Part shown: piece by piece, positions 41,075 through 49,730 of the stretch
How the letters are laid out: each line of letters opens with the position of its first letter
Position numbering within the stretch: the stretch's first letter is position 1
Assembly: GCA_021806135.1 (NCBI GenBank)
Contig: JAJZYB010000003.1
Span: 1-64,000, forward strand
Source of the DNA: Thermoplasmata archaeon
Lineage (GTDB): Archaea > Thermoplasmatota > Thermoplasmata > Lutacidiplasmatales > UBA184
Direction: 5' to 3'
Length of the DNA stretch: 64,000 nucleotides
The notes under the pieces: generated by a model
Seen by the model: only the letters and a program-made list of their open reading frames with translations
What the model was told of the DNA's origin: nothing
Database searches by the model: none
Made by a program: the position numbers and the translations under genes

Positions 41075-42722
41075 GGCGCACCTCCATGTCGAATGCCCTC
41101 TTGAAGAAGCGCTTGGCGCGCTGGAAGGAGCGGGGAGAGGGGGGGATCCCCCGGGCGAGCCGGACGAAGAGCAGCGGTCCCCTCAGGGAGACCTGCGGTC
41201 GGGGCCGGCCCTCGGCCAGGGCCTCCGCGATCGCGAGCATCGCCCCCAACCGATGGACGGAGGGAAGGTCGTCGGCCCCGAGGACCGGGCGTAGTCCGGG
41301 GAGCTCGTCCTCCCGGGTCTCGTCCCCCTCGTGCTGGGCCACCGCGAGGGAGGCCAGCAGGAGCTCCCGATGGGTGAGGCCGTAGAGCGGGTGGTTCTCC
41401 ACCAGGTAGCTCGAGTGCTTCGGATGCTCCGGGTAGGAGATCACGGTCCCGCTGTCGTGGAGCAACGCGGCCACCTCCAGGGCGAGGCGTTCCTCGTCCC
41501 CCAGCCCGTGCCGGGAACGCAGGAGGTCGAAGAGGCTCAGCGTCATCTGCCGGACCCGACCCCCGTGCCCGAAGGAGAGATGGAACCCCCAGGCCATGGA
41601 TTGGGCGCTGCCCAAGGTGAGGTCCCGCCGGGAGAGGGGAGCCGGCCGGCCCAGCAGCTCCTGGGCGAGCCCCTCCCGGATGCCGCAGGCGCTCACCGTG
41701 AAGCGCTTCAGGGTGACCCGGCGGAGGAGCCGGGAGATCACCACCAGGCCGGCAAGGATGATGTCGGAGCGGTCCGCGCTCAGTCCGGGGACGTTCCGTC
41801 GTTCCTCGGAGGGAAGCTCTGAGAGCCGGGCGGTCTCGGAGAGGAGGAACCGACGGCCCACCTCGAGCCCGTGGACCCGGACCAGCGGATAGTGGCGGGA
41901 GGCCTGGAGGAGATGGCCGGTGGCCCGGAACGTGCCCCCCACTCCCACCAGCCGGCTGGGCAACGGGTCGGCCCAGCCGATCCCGTCCTCCAAGGTGGCG
42001 TCCACGTAGTCCCGCAGCGCCTGGAGCTCCCGGCGCTTCGGGGGGTCGTGCGGCAGGAACTCCCGGTGCATCCGGAGGGCCCCCAAGGGAAGGGAGACCA
42101 CATGGACCGGGTTGCCGGAACGGATCCGCAGGAGCTGCAAGGTGCCGCCGCCCAGGTCGGCCACCAGGTCGTCCCCCAGGGTGAGGGAACTGCGGACCCC
42201 CAGGTAGGCGTAGCGCGCCTCTTCCTCCCCGGAGATCACCCGGAGCGGGAGGGTGGTCCGCTGTCGGACCTGGGAAAGGAAGGAGCTCTTGTTGACCGCC
42301 TGCCGGACCACGCCGGTGGCCACGGCCGCCCGGCGACGGACGCCCCGGTCGTCGAGGATCTTCTGGAACCGCTCCAGGGTCTCCAAGGCTCCGCGCTGGG
42401 CCGGGCGGGTGAGCCGGCCCCGTTCGTCGATGCCCGTGGCGAGGCGGGGGAGCTCCTTGCTCTCGTAGACGATCCAGGGGGGGCCCATGGGGGCGGCCGC
42501 GTAGATGGCCAGACGGGCGGAGTTGGAACCTAAGTCCACCACGCCGATCTCCTCCGCGCCATGGGCCAGGGGGGTGACCCCCAGTTCGGTCCGTGCGGTC
42601 CCCCGTCCGGTCCGGGGGATGGGCTCGGGGAAGTGGACCTGGCGCGCGGTCATGGAGTTCCCCGCCCCGGTGCAGGAGGGGTTCGTGCGCTGCCGGCCGG
42701 TCGGGCCGGAAAGCACGGGCAT
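41058..42722 (-). CDS. ppx: Ppx/GppA exopolyphosphatase with C-terminal HD domain
   Basis: A 554-residue protein of the ASKHA fold that removes terminal phosphate from polyphosphate or hydrolyses pppGpp. Signatures: G-V-V-D-L-G-S-N-S-A-R-L (60-71), I-S-G-E-E-E-A-R-Y-A-Y-L-G-V and L-V-A-D-L-G-G-G-T-L-Q-L. The C-terminal HD-like region has A-L-L-H-D-S-G near residue 430 and H-H-less motifs after it. Start choice: the ATG at 42722 is 11 bases after the upstream gene's stop and close to a TATA-like GTATAC (about 42750); an internal ATG at 42653 is also possible, since the first 55 residues are not conserved. Confidence 0.9.
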   Translation of the reverse strand: MPVLSGPTGRQRTNPSCTGAGNSMTARQVHFPEPIPRTGRGTARTELGVTPLAHGAEEIGVVDLGSNSARLAIYAAAPMGPPWIVYESKELPRLATGIDERGRLTRPAQRGALETLERFQKILDDRGVRRRAAVATGVVRQAVNKSSFLSQVRQRTTLPLRVISGEEEARYAYLGVRSSLTLGDDLVADLGGGTLQLLRIRSGNPVHVVSLPLGALRMHREFLPHDPPKRRELQALRDYVDATLEDGIGWADPLPSRLVGVGGTFRATGHLLQASRHYPLVRVHGLEVGRRFLLSETARLSELPSEERRNVPGLSADRSDIILAGLVVISRLLRRVTLKRFTVSACGIREGLAQELLGRPAPLSRRDLTLGSAQSMAWGFHLSFGHGGRVRQMTLSLFDLLRSRHGLGDEERLALEVAALLHDSGTVISYPEHPKHSSYLVENHPLYGLTHRELLLASLAVAQHEGDETREDELPGLRPVLGADDLPSVHRLGAMLAIAEALAEGRPRPQVSLRGPLLFVRLARGIPPSPRSFQRAKRFFKRAFDMEVRLGILR

Positions 42723-42733
42723 CCTCCCCCCAT

Positions 42734-43417
42734 TCAACCTCCCGTGTCGGTATACTGAGCTAGCGCCACTTGAGCTTCGGGGGGTGTCGGCCCCAGGAGC
42801 GGTTCCAGGCTGGGGAAGCGCTCGATGTCCACGAGCACGGCAAGCCTTCCCCGGGGGCCGAGGGCCTGGCGGAGGGCGTGGATGCGTTCGGCGGAGAACT
42901 TGGCCCGGGCCTGTTCCAGGCGGCGCGAGCCGGCGCTGCGTCCGAGCCGGGACTCCCATTCCTCGGCGTATCCTTCGGCATCGGCCCGGGCCGGAGGCGC
43001 CCGGGCGAGGGAACGCTCGGAACGGTTCCGCCGCAGGAGATCGAAGTAGCCGATGTTCTTCACGTAGAGCTCGGAGTAGTGCTCGTCTCCCGGATCGAGC
43101 GCCCGGACCGGTAGGCGGCGCTCGTCGGCCCAGGTGAGGGCGAGGAGGAACGAGGGCGACGGGACGCGGACCTCACCGAAGCGGCAGAGCCCCCGGGCGT
43201 ACCCCATCTCCGACGGGGAGAGCGGGACCAACGGTTCCGGTCCATCCGGGGGAAAGTACCGGCGCAGGCTCGCCAACTCCTCCTCGGAGAGGCTCAGCGC
43301 GATCTCCTGCGGAGCGAAAGCCTCCAGAACGGGCCGGAGCGCGGCGGTCTCGCTCTCCAACCCTCGCACCGCCCCCACGAGGAGCGTTGGCGGGTCGGTG
43401 CCCATCCGGTGCTTCAC
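42734..43417 (-). CDS. Unknown soluble protein upstream of ppx
   Basis: A 227-residue protein. It begins with a strand-rich L-L-V-G-A-V-R-G-L-E-S-E-T and continues with helical segments; the pattern G-x-V-R-G-L-E-S-E followed by L-S-E-E-E-L-A-S-L faintly recalls TraB/GumN-type proteins, but I would not assign it. Charged residues dominate 120-200. The GTG start at 43417 overlaps the regulator stop (GTGA); an ATG four codons later is possible. Its place between the regulator and ppx suggests a role in the same process. Confidence 0.65.
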   Translation of the reverse strand: MKHRMGTDPPTLLVGAVRGLESETAALRPVLEAFAPQEIALSLSEEELASLRRYFPPDGPEPLVPLSPSEMGYARGLCRFGEVRVPSPSFLLALTWADERRLPVRALDPGDEHYSELYVKNIGYFDLLRRNRSERSLARAPPARADAEGYAEEWESRLGRSAGSRRLEQARAKFSAERIHALRQALGPRGRLAVLVDIERFPSLEPLLGPTPPEAQVALAQYTDTGG

Positions 43418-44400
43418 GGGACCCGGCGTCGCTCCCGCAGGAGCTCCCGTAGCTCCTGGGGGTCGGCGTGGCGGCGCAGCTCCTGATAGGTCACCAGGGG
43501 AACTCCCTCCACGTCGGTCCGGGTCCTCCGGTCCGGCACCAGGAACACCGAGATCCCCTCGGCCACCCGGGAGATCTGCCAGAGCAGGAGGCTCCGGCGC
43601 GGGGTGGACTCGATGGGGCCGACCCCCATCACCAGGACGTCCTGGCGTTGCGCCCGCTCCTCCCGGGCCAGCGCATCGAAGGGGGTCCGGATGGTGAGGG
43701 TGACGTCCCAACCGTTCTCGTCCAGGTCGGAGACCACCTGCGCGGGGACGGAGGTGCTGGGGGGCCGATCCGGGTCCGGGTCTTCGTTGGAGTCCCGGTA
43801 GAGGAGGGCCGTGCCCTCTTCGAACGGGTCCAGCGCAGCGGCCAGCGGCACCTGGAGGAAAGCCTCCAGCCGGGCCACCACCTCGGCGTCCGCCCCCCCG
43901 CCCTGCTCGTAGAGCTGGATGGTCCGGCGGGAGACCCCGGCAATATCGGCGGCGGCCCCCAGGGAGAGGGACCGGGCCTCCCGCGCCCGGCGGAGGGCCC
44001 GGCCATCGATCCGTACGAACTTGCCTCCCGGGCTCGAGAAGAGGAACGGGGGGACGCCCCGGAGCAGGTACTCCTCCAACCCGGCGAGAGAGAGGATCGG
44101 CACGCCGTGACGGCTGTAGAGCACGCTGTCCTGGAGCGCCCGGGCCCCCGTGGCCCGTCCGACCACGAGGGGGACGGCCCCCAGGGCCTCCGCCAGGGTG
44201 CGCAGCAGCGTGGCGTCCTGCGGATCGAGGGCATCCACGTTCTTGAGGACCTTGATGAGCAGGAGCGTCGAGTCCCTCCGGGCGATGAGGTCGAAGGGCG
44301 TGGGCCTCACGTGATGCAGATCGAAGAGGTAGAAGCCTGCGCGCTCCAGAAGGCGCGTGACCCCCCGGAGCCCGGATTCCCGGTCGGTGAAAGGGGGCAT
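43414..44400 (-). CDS. Archaeal HTH regulator, COG1395 type
   Basis: A 328-residue regulator. The N-terminal domain (1-115, with L-I-A-R-R-D-S-T-L-L-L-I-K-V-L-K-N) is a nuclease-like fold without obvious catalysis. A Xre-type HTH follows at about 133-165 (L-R-R-A-R-E-A-R-S-L-S-L-G-A-A-A, then V-S-R-R-T-I-Q-L-Y-E). The C-terminal part from about 205 is ligand- or dimerisation-like. The family is archaeal, single-copy and poorly characterised. A strong TATA element lies about 31 bases upstream, so it heads the run that includes ppx and CHAD. Confidence 0.82.
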   Translation of the reverse strand: MPPFTDRESGLRGVTRLLERAGFYLFDLHHVRPTPFDLIARRDSTLLLIKVLKNVDALDPQDATLLRTLAEALGAVPLVVGRATGARALQDSVLYSRHGVPILSLAGLEEYLLRGVPPFLFSSPGGKFVRIDGRALRRAREARSLSLGAAADIAGVSRRTIQLYEQGGGADAEVVARLEAFLQVPLAAALDPFEEGTALLYRDSNEDPDPDRPPSTSVPAQVVSDLDENGWDVTLTIRTPFDALAREERAQRQDVLVMGVGPIESTPRRSLLLWQISRVAEGISVFLVPDRRTRTDVEGVPLVTYQELRRHADPQELRELLRERRRVP

Positions 44401-44425
44401 GAGCTCGTTCTCTCCTACCCCTGGC

Positions 44426-44436
44426 GTATATATATG
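44426..44436 (-). promoter_or_regulatory. TATA box of the COG1395 regulator
   Basis: GTATATATATG (symmetrical, so it reads the same class of signal on both strands) is centred about 31 bases before the ATG at 44400. It probably drives the whole six-gene run to the CHAD gene. Confidence 0.6.
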
Positions 44437-44470
44437 GGCCCGGGAGCGGAGCCGGACCGTTCACCGGAGT

Positions 44471-45031
44471 TTACCGACCCTTGCGTTTCCGGCCGGAGGC
44501 GCCGGGCCGGGCCGCTGGCGCCGGACCGCCGCGGGGGGTCGGTCGGACCGGGGCGTGCATCGAGGGGGGGGACGGCGGCGCCGGCGGCCGGGCCGGAGGG
44601 GCCCAATGCAGGCGCTGCTCGAGGGCCTGGTCCCGGAGCCCCTTGATCTTCAGATACGGGACTTCCACGGAGAACCGCTCGGTGCCCGGGACCTCCGCGA
44701 GGGTCCCCACGTACGATCGGAGCCAGGTGGAGAGCCCGTCGAGATCCTTGAGAAACCCCTCCCGTTCCGGGGCGGAGGGGGAGTTGCCCCGGAGGCTCAA
44801 GGCGCGCCGGGCGGAGGAGAGGGAGCCGAGCGCCTCGGTGATCGCCTGGCGGACATCGGCGGCCATGCGCTGGGCACCCCGCCCCGGGTCGAGGGTGGTG
44901 AGCGTCCGGTCCAGGGCCATGACCAGGTGCTCGAGCGCGACGGCGTGGGACTCGGTATCCGGCACTGGGGACCGGTAGGGGCTCCCGGGAGAAATAGGCT
45001 CGGACGGAGGGCAAGGGCTCAAGGGCTCCAT
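44471..45031 (-). CDS. Unknown protein with basic proline-rich tail
   Basis: A 186-residue protein. Residues 25-135 look helical (A-V-A-L-E-H-L-V-M-A-L-D-R-T-L, then L-S-S-A-R-R-A-L-S-L-R). The last 45 are Pro/Ala/Gly-rich and end in G-R-K-R-K-G-R, so the tail is probably disordered and could bind nucleic acid or other polyanions. The ATG at 45031 is 23 bases from the start of the divergent phosphoesterase gene. No family recognised. Confidence 0.55.
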   Translation of the reverse strand: MEPLSPCPPSEPISPGSPYRSPVPDTESHAVALEHLVMALDRTLTTLDPGRGAQRMAADVRQAITEALGSLSSARRALSLRGNSPSAPEREGFLKDLDGLSTWLRSYVGTLAEVPGTERFSVEVPYLKIKGLRDQALEQRLHWAPPARPPAPPSPPSMHAPVRPTPRGGPAPAARPGASGRKRKGR

Positions 45032-45054
45032 CCGCTGCCGGTAAGCGGTGGGAC

Positions 45055-45873
45055 ATGGTCGGACTCCCGGTCCCGCCGCCGTTGAGACCGGTCCCCGGTG
45101 AGCCGGTGCTCCGGGTGCAGGAGGATCCTCCCGTCCTGGTGGCTGCCGACATCCACGTGGGGCTGGGGAGTTGGGAGCCGAGGGCTCCCCGGCCATATGT
45201 GGCGACGGGGGAAGGGCTCGCGGAACGCCTCGTGACCGTGGCCCGACGGGAGCGCGCGCACCGGCTCCTGCTCCTCGGGGATGTGAAGGACCCCATCGGC
45301 CGGGTCCCCTGGTGGCTCCGGGCCGAGCTCGAAGGCTTCTTCCTGCAGCTCACCGGAGCCGGTCTCGACGTGGAGGTGGTCCTCGGCAACCATGATGCGG
45401 GCCTGGAGGACCGCCTGCCGAGCGGGATCCGGGTCCGTGGGGCCGAAGGGCTCCTCCGGCGCGGGGTGGGATACTTCCACGGTCATGCGTGGCCATCGGA
45501 CCGGCTCCTTCGGGGGGCACGGGCGCTGGTGATGGGCCACCTGCACCCCGGGTACCGGCTCGCCCTCCCCCGGGAAGCGGGAGGGTCGGGGAAGGAGCGC
45601 TGCTGGGTGCGGACGCTTCTCCCTCCGAACTCCCGGACCGAGCTCGCCCGGCCGCGTCGTCATCCGTTGCCCCGGGCCCGGGAGGTGCTGGTCCTGCCGG
45701 CGTTCAATCCCCTGTGTGCCAACGAGGCCCTGAACCGTTTCGCCCCGGCCCGGGGGCACCGGTTCATGGTCCGTCGCTTTCTCCTACGCGGGAGGTCCCG
45801 GGCCTTCCTCCTCGATGGGACCGACGTGGGAGAGCTGACGTGGGGACCCTCCGGCCGCCGTGGAGAACGGTGA
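45055..45873 (+). CDS. Calcineurin-like metallophosphoesterase
   Basis: A 272-residue two-metal phosphoesterase of the archaeal COG1407 (ICC-like) group. Ligand motifs in order: A-A-D-I-H-V-G (D-x-H), L-L-G-D-V-K-D (G-D), L-G-N-H-D-A (G-N-H-D), F-H-G-H-A-W and V-M-G-H-L-H-P (G-H-x-H). All six metal ligands are present. It lies alone between divergent and convergent neighbours. Family members are often found next to Lhr helicases in other archaea, but here that gene is 26 kb away. Confidence 0.85.
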   Translation: MVGLPVPPPLRPVPGEPVLRVQEDPPVLVAADIHVGLGSWEPRAPRPYVATGEGLAERLVTVARRERAHRLLLLGDVKDPIGRVPWWLRAELEGFFLQLTGAGLDVEVVLGNHDAGLEDRLPSGIRVRGAEGLLRRGVGYFHGHAWPSDRLLRGARALVMGHLHPGYRLALPREAGGSGKERCWVRTLLPPNSRTELARPRRHPLPRAREVLVLPAFNPLCANEALNRFAPARGHRFMVRRFLLRGRSRAFLLDGTDVGELTWGPSGRRGER

Positions 45874-45896
45874 GGGCGTAGACCGGGCGGGGCCGC

Positions 45897-46952
45897 TCAG
45901 TCCTGGCTTTCCACCGAGAGGAGCCGGTTGAGGCCATCACAGGTCAGGATGACCCCCAGGCCAAAGACCAGGATCCAGAGGGCAGGAAAGACCACCCCCC
46001 ACCACGGGTTCGCGGAGGCGAGCGGGGTCCAGGCGGTGGCCCCATTGGCGAGGACCCAGGTCCATTCGGGAAAGTTGAAGGAAGGGAGGAAGGGAAGGGG
46101 CGGGGGAGCGAGGGGGGGTGCCACCAGGCCGTGGCAGAGGGCGGGATTGATGAGGGTGTACGCGTACTGCAGCCCTCCCAGGATGGTCAGCACGGAGGCG
46201 AGCGTGGTGGGGACCTGGGCAAAGACCGGATAGACGCTGTTGGGCAGCACGTGCCGGATCATCAACCGGGAGCCGGAGGCGCCCGAGGCCCGGGCCGCCT
46301 CCACGAAGGGCAACTGGGCGACGGTCCGGGCCCGGGCCCGGACCACGCGGGCGTACGGCGCCCAGACCACGGAGAGGACCAGGAGGCCGAAGACCCAGAG
46401 CCGGTCTGCAGGGTTCACCACGTCGAGGACGTAGATGCTGGCCAGCGCCACCACCACGAACTCCGGGACGGCGAGGAAGGAGTCGGTCAGGGCCATGAGC
46501 ACATCGTCGAGGATCCCTCCTCGCAGGCCGGCAAGGGTGCCCACGAGCAGCCCGACCAACACGGCCGGGACGATGATCTCGGTGAGCAGCAGGAGGTCGT
46601 ACGGGGTGCCCTTCACGAGGCCCTGGAGCACGTTGAACCCCAGGCCGCCGGTCTCTCCCAACGGGAAGGCACCTCCCTGGAGCGGCCAGAGGCTGAAGGT
46701 CGGGCCGCTGATCGTCGGACAGGCGAAACCGGTGCCCACGTGGATGGGCAGGACGGCGGGGTTCCCCGGATAGAGGAGAGGGGAGAGCGCCCCCACCCCG
46801 GCGTAGATGCCCAGGAGCACGATCCCCGCGATCAAGGACGGGGTCCGGGCCAGCCCGGCGAATCTCGCCCGTCCCTTCCGGTCGCCGGTGCCGGTCTCCT
46901 CGTCGCCCGGCACGGAGGCCCCGCCCGTCGGGCTCTTCGGTCCCGGGGCCAC
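45897..46952 (-). CDS. Peptide/oligomer ABC permease, OppC/DppC type
   Basis: A 351-residue permease with six membrane helices. The first, near residue 38, is followed by a long extracytoplasmic loop (about 60-125) as in OppC. The EAA loop is V-E-A-A-R-A-S-G-A-S-G-S-R-L-M-I-R-H-V-L-P-N-S (shown here as V-E-A-A-R-A-S-G and R-H-V-L-P-N). Its GTG directly follows the stop of the kelch-OppB gene, so they form a heterodimeric permease. No ATPase or ordinary substrate-binding protein gene is next to it. Confidence 0.9.
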   Translation of the reverse strand: MAPGPKSPTGGASVPGDEETGTGDRKGRARFAGLARTPSLIAGIVLLGIYAGVGALSPLLYPGNPAVLPIHVGTGFACPTISGPTFSLWPLQGGAFPLGETGGLGFNVLQGLVKGTPYDLLLLTEIIVPAVLVGLLVGTLAGLRGGILDDVLMALTDSFLAVPEFVVVALASIYVLDVVNPADRLWVFGLLVLSVVWAPYARVVRARARTVAQLPFVEAARASGASGSRLMIRHVLPNSVYPVFAQVPTTLASVLTILGGLQYAYTLINPALCHGLVAPPLAPPPLPFLPSFNFPEWTWVLANGATAWTPLASANPWWGVVFPALWILVFGLGVILTCDGLNRLLSVESQD

Positions 46953-49697
46953 TCAGCGTCCTCCTCCCCGGGACGGCTCGGCGACCCGGGGGTCCAGACG
47001 CCGGCTCAGGGCATCCGCTGCGATGTTCACGGCGAGGATGACCAGAAGGAAGAGGAAGGCGAGCACGGCCACCAGCGGGGGCGCGTTCACGGAGTAGGCC
47101 TGCCCCAGGATCCCTTGGACGAGGAACGCGCCGAATCCGGTGTCGTTGAAGAACCACTCCGCCAGGGTCTGGATGACGAGGAAGATGGCGAAGGTGTTCC
47201 CGAACGTGTATACGTAGACGGGCAGGACCAGGCGAGAGGTGTCGTGCCAGAGAAGGCGCCGTTCTGGCACCCCGCGGGAGCGGGAGGCCACCAGGTGGAA
47301 GTTCTGCCGGTGGCTCGCGGCCCCCAGACGAGCGAACCGGAGGAAGAGGGCGGAGTAGGCGATCCCGATGACGAACGACTGGAAGAGCGTCTTGGCGAGG
47401 ATCACCTCCTCGGCCGGCCAGGCACCGGCCAGGGCCCCGTCCATCAGGGGGAAGCCGGTCGGGAGGGTCTGGCCGAAGTAGCCGATCCAGGAGGGAAAGC
47501 CTCCTCCGTGGATCGAGAACCAGGTCCCGGAGGGCAGGGTACCAAAGGGGGAGTCACCAAAGGCCTGGTTGAAGGGACTGTAGAAGACGAAGGTCAAAAC
47601 CAAGACCAGGGCGACCAGGGGGAAGTACCCTCCGAAGGCAGCGAGGGTCCGGGCGGCGTGGTCCGCCTCTCGTCCTTGTCGCCAACCCGCGAGAAGGCCC
47701 AGGGGGTAGGAGACCAGGGTGGCGACCGCCAACGAGATGGCGGCGAGTTCCAGCGTATCCGGCAGGTAGAACTCTAGAAGGGTGATCACGGGGGCTTGGG
47801 AGATGAGGCTCCCGTTCGGCTCCAAGCGGTAAACGAATCCCCACTGGCCGGTGAACAGCTGAGTGTTGAAGGTCACCCAGCCGGGGAGGAATCCCGTTCC
47901 CGACGCGGTGCTCCCGGTGAGGGTGGGCACCACCACGGAGAGGACGTAGAGCAAGGTCGTGCCGAGAAGGACCTGGGGGATCGCGAGCAAGAGCCGGCGT
48001 CCGAGCCAGAGGAGGAACGGGTTCGCCGCTCGCTTCTGGTGCCGGGTCTGCCAGCCGGGGAGCCAGGTGGGGAGGAGCCCCGGCAGTAGTCCTCCCCATT
48101 CCCCGGTCCGGAGGGCCGTTCCCACCAGGACGGCGGTCTGGCGCGTCCGAGAGAGAGGGTGACCCACGCCAGCCCGGATCCGCCGGGTGACGAGGGCGCT
48201 GGAGAAGGCCCCGGCGCCGCCCCAAAGGGCCACCCCGCCCACCACGGCCAGGAGCGCCCACACCGGCGGCCCCCCCAGGAAGGTGAAGGGGGAGACCGGG
48301 GCCGGCGGCTGTGCGTGGATGGTGAGGTTGGCGTCGGAGACCTCCCCCACCGCGTCGGTGACGTTAACGAAGACCACGTAGGTCCCGGCCTGCGCGAACG
48401 TGTGGACCTCCACCGGTGAGCCACTGGACGAGGGCCCGTCCCCGAAGCTCCAGGAGTACAGGAACGGACCTTCCCCTCCGGCAACGGCGGCCTGGAACGT
48501 CACCGTGAGGGGCGCGGTGCCGCTGCTCACGCTGGCGGTCAAGTGGGTGGTGAGTGGCGCGGTCCCGTTGGGGGCCCCGCCGAAGGGAACGTAGAGCGTC
48601 CAGCCCTGCTCCGTCACCCCCCCGGGTGCGGCGTACCCTCCCAAGAAGGTGTAGAAGTCGTTCCCGAGGGAAGGGTCGGGCAGGAGCGCGCCCGAGACCA
48701 GGGGCGGGGGGCCCACACCGGAGGCATATCCCACGGGGACCCACGTCCCGTTGGTCCACAGGAACGAATCATTCAGGGGCCCCGTGCGTCCGACCCCTCC
48801 AAAGACCAGGGGACGGCCGTTCCCCGTGCTCACCTCGGCCGCACCGGACCGGGGGGAGGGCGCGCTGGAGGGAGACAAGGCCCGCCAGGCTCCAGAGCGG
48901 AAGGTCCACGTGTCGTTGTAGAAGCCCTGGGAGCCTTCTCCTCCGAAGAGGACCAGGCGGCCGGTCTGGGCATCGTAGCTCAGATCCGCCCCCGAGCGGG
49001 GGGAGGGGGAAGGGCTCAGGGAAAGCAGGGTCCAGGTCGTCCCGTTGAAGACCCAGGTCTCCCCTGACGGGCCTGCCGTTCCCTCTCCTCCGAAGAGCAG
49101 GAGTTCCCCGAGCGCCGGATCGTAGGCCAGCGCGGAACCGGAGAGGGGAGGGGGGGAGGACCGGGGGAAGAGCTCGGTCCAACCGGAGGTACGGACGTAG
49201 GCCCAGGTGTCGTTCAGCGGCCCGTGGGGCCCCAATCCTCCGAAGAGCACCAAGGCCCCGAGGATCGGGTCCCACGCGAGGGTTGCGTCCGCCCGGGGAG
49301 GCGGACTGTGGATGGTGGAGATGTCGTACCAGGCCTGGGTCCCGAAGGCGTTGAAGAACCCCAGGGTCTCGTTGCAGAAGAGCCCGCAACTCGAATTCCC
49401 CCCGAAGACGAGGGGGAATTGAGGGCTCCCTTCGTAGAGGGCGGCGCTGGCGTTCGCTACCGGGATGCCACTGCCGGGGCCCTGGCTCCACACCACCGTG
49501 AGACTACCCGGGACTGCCGCCGCAAAGGTCCCCGACCCGGAGGGACCTGCGGTTCCCGGGCCGCTGGAGAGGCGGGGGGCCGCAGCGGGCCCGAGGAGCA
49601 ACACGACCGCGAGAAGCGCGATCCCGAAGGCCAGGAGGTACCTTGGACGGCGGCCGCGAGGCCAGGTCCACGGGCCGGGAGCGGCCTTCACCGCCAT
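46953..49697 (-). CDS. Kelch-PKD-OppB fusion permease
   Basis: A 914-residue fusion. Residues 18-40 are a membrane anchor with basic residues before it. Residues 70-370 hold kelch-type repeats (L-V-L-F-G-G near 98, 150, 200, 250, 298 followed by W-x-F/Y strands). Residues 385-462 are a PKD domain (Y-S-W-S-F-G-D-G, then H-T-F-A-Q-A-G-T-Y). Residues 474-500 form a second helix followed by V-T-R-R-I-R, and 560-914 an OppB-type permease with the EAA-like loop V-A-S-R-S-R-G-V. The charges place kelch and PKD outside the cell and the permease N-terminus inside, so the topology is consistent. The extracellular part may replace or dock a binding protein. Confidence 0.88.
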   Translation of the reverse strand: MAVKAAPGPWTWPRGRRPRYLLAFGIALLAVVLLLGPAAAPRLSSGPGTAGPSGSGTFAAAVPGSLTVVWSQGPGSGIPVANASAALYEGSPQFPLVFGGNSSCGLFCNETLGFFNAFGTQAWYDISTIHSPPPRADATLAWDPILGALVLFGGLGPHGPLNDTWAYVRTSGWTELFPRSSPPPLSGSALAYDPALGELLLFGGEGTAGPSGETWVFNGTTWTLLSLSPSPSPRSGADLSYDAQTGRLVLFGGEGSQGFYNDTWTFRSGAWRALSPSSAPSPRSGAAEVSTGNGRPLVFGGVGRTGPLNDSFLWTNGTWVPVGYASGVGPPPLVSGALLPDPSLGNDFYTFLGGYAAPGGVTEQGWTLYVPFGGAPNGTAPLTTHLTASVSSGTAPLTVTFQAAVAGGEGPFLYSWSFGDGPSSSGSPVEVHTFAQAGTYVVFVNVTDAVGEVSDANLTIHAQPPAPVSPFTFLGGPPVWALLAVVGGVALWGGAGAFSSALVTRRIRAGVGHPLSRTRQTAVLVGTALRTGEWGGLLPGLLPTWLPGWQTRHQKRAANPFLLWLGRRLLLAIPQVLLGTTLLYVLSVVVPTLTGSTASGTGFLPGWVTFNTQLFTGQWGFVYRLEPNGSLISQAPVITLLEFYLPDTLELAAISLAVATLVSYPLGLLAGWRQGREADHAARTLAAFGGYFPLVALVLVLTFVFYSPFNQAFGDSPFGTLPSGTWFSIHGGGFPSWIGYFGQTLPTGFPLMDGALAGAWPAEEVILAKTLFQSFVIGIAYSALFLRFARLGAASHRQNFHLVASRSRGVPERRLLWHDTSRLVLPVYVYTFGNTFAIFLVIQTLAEWFFNDTGFGAFLVQGILGQAYSVNAPPLVAVLAFLFLLVILAVNIAADALSRRLDPRVAEPSRGGGR

Positions 49698-49720
49698 GGA
49701 GGAAAGTGGAGGGCGGCGGG

Positions 49721-49730
49721 ATACTATACC
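49721..49730 (-). promoter_or_regulatory. TATA box of the kelch-OppB gene
   Basis: GGTATAGTAT on the minus strand is centred about 28 bases before the ATG at 49697. It overlaps the last codons of the upstream DUF255 gene. Confidence 0.55.

Noticed and set aside
42653..42722. Later ATG (42653) as the ppx start
   Set aside because: Not excluded, but the 11-base gap to the upstream gene and the TATA-like element before 42722 favour the earlier start.
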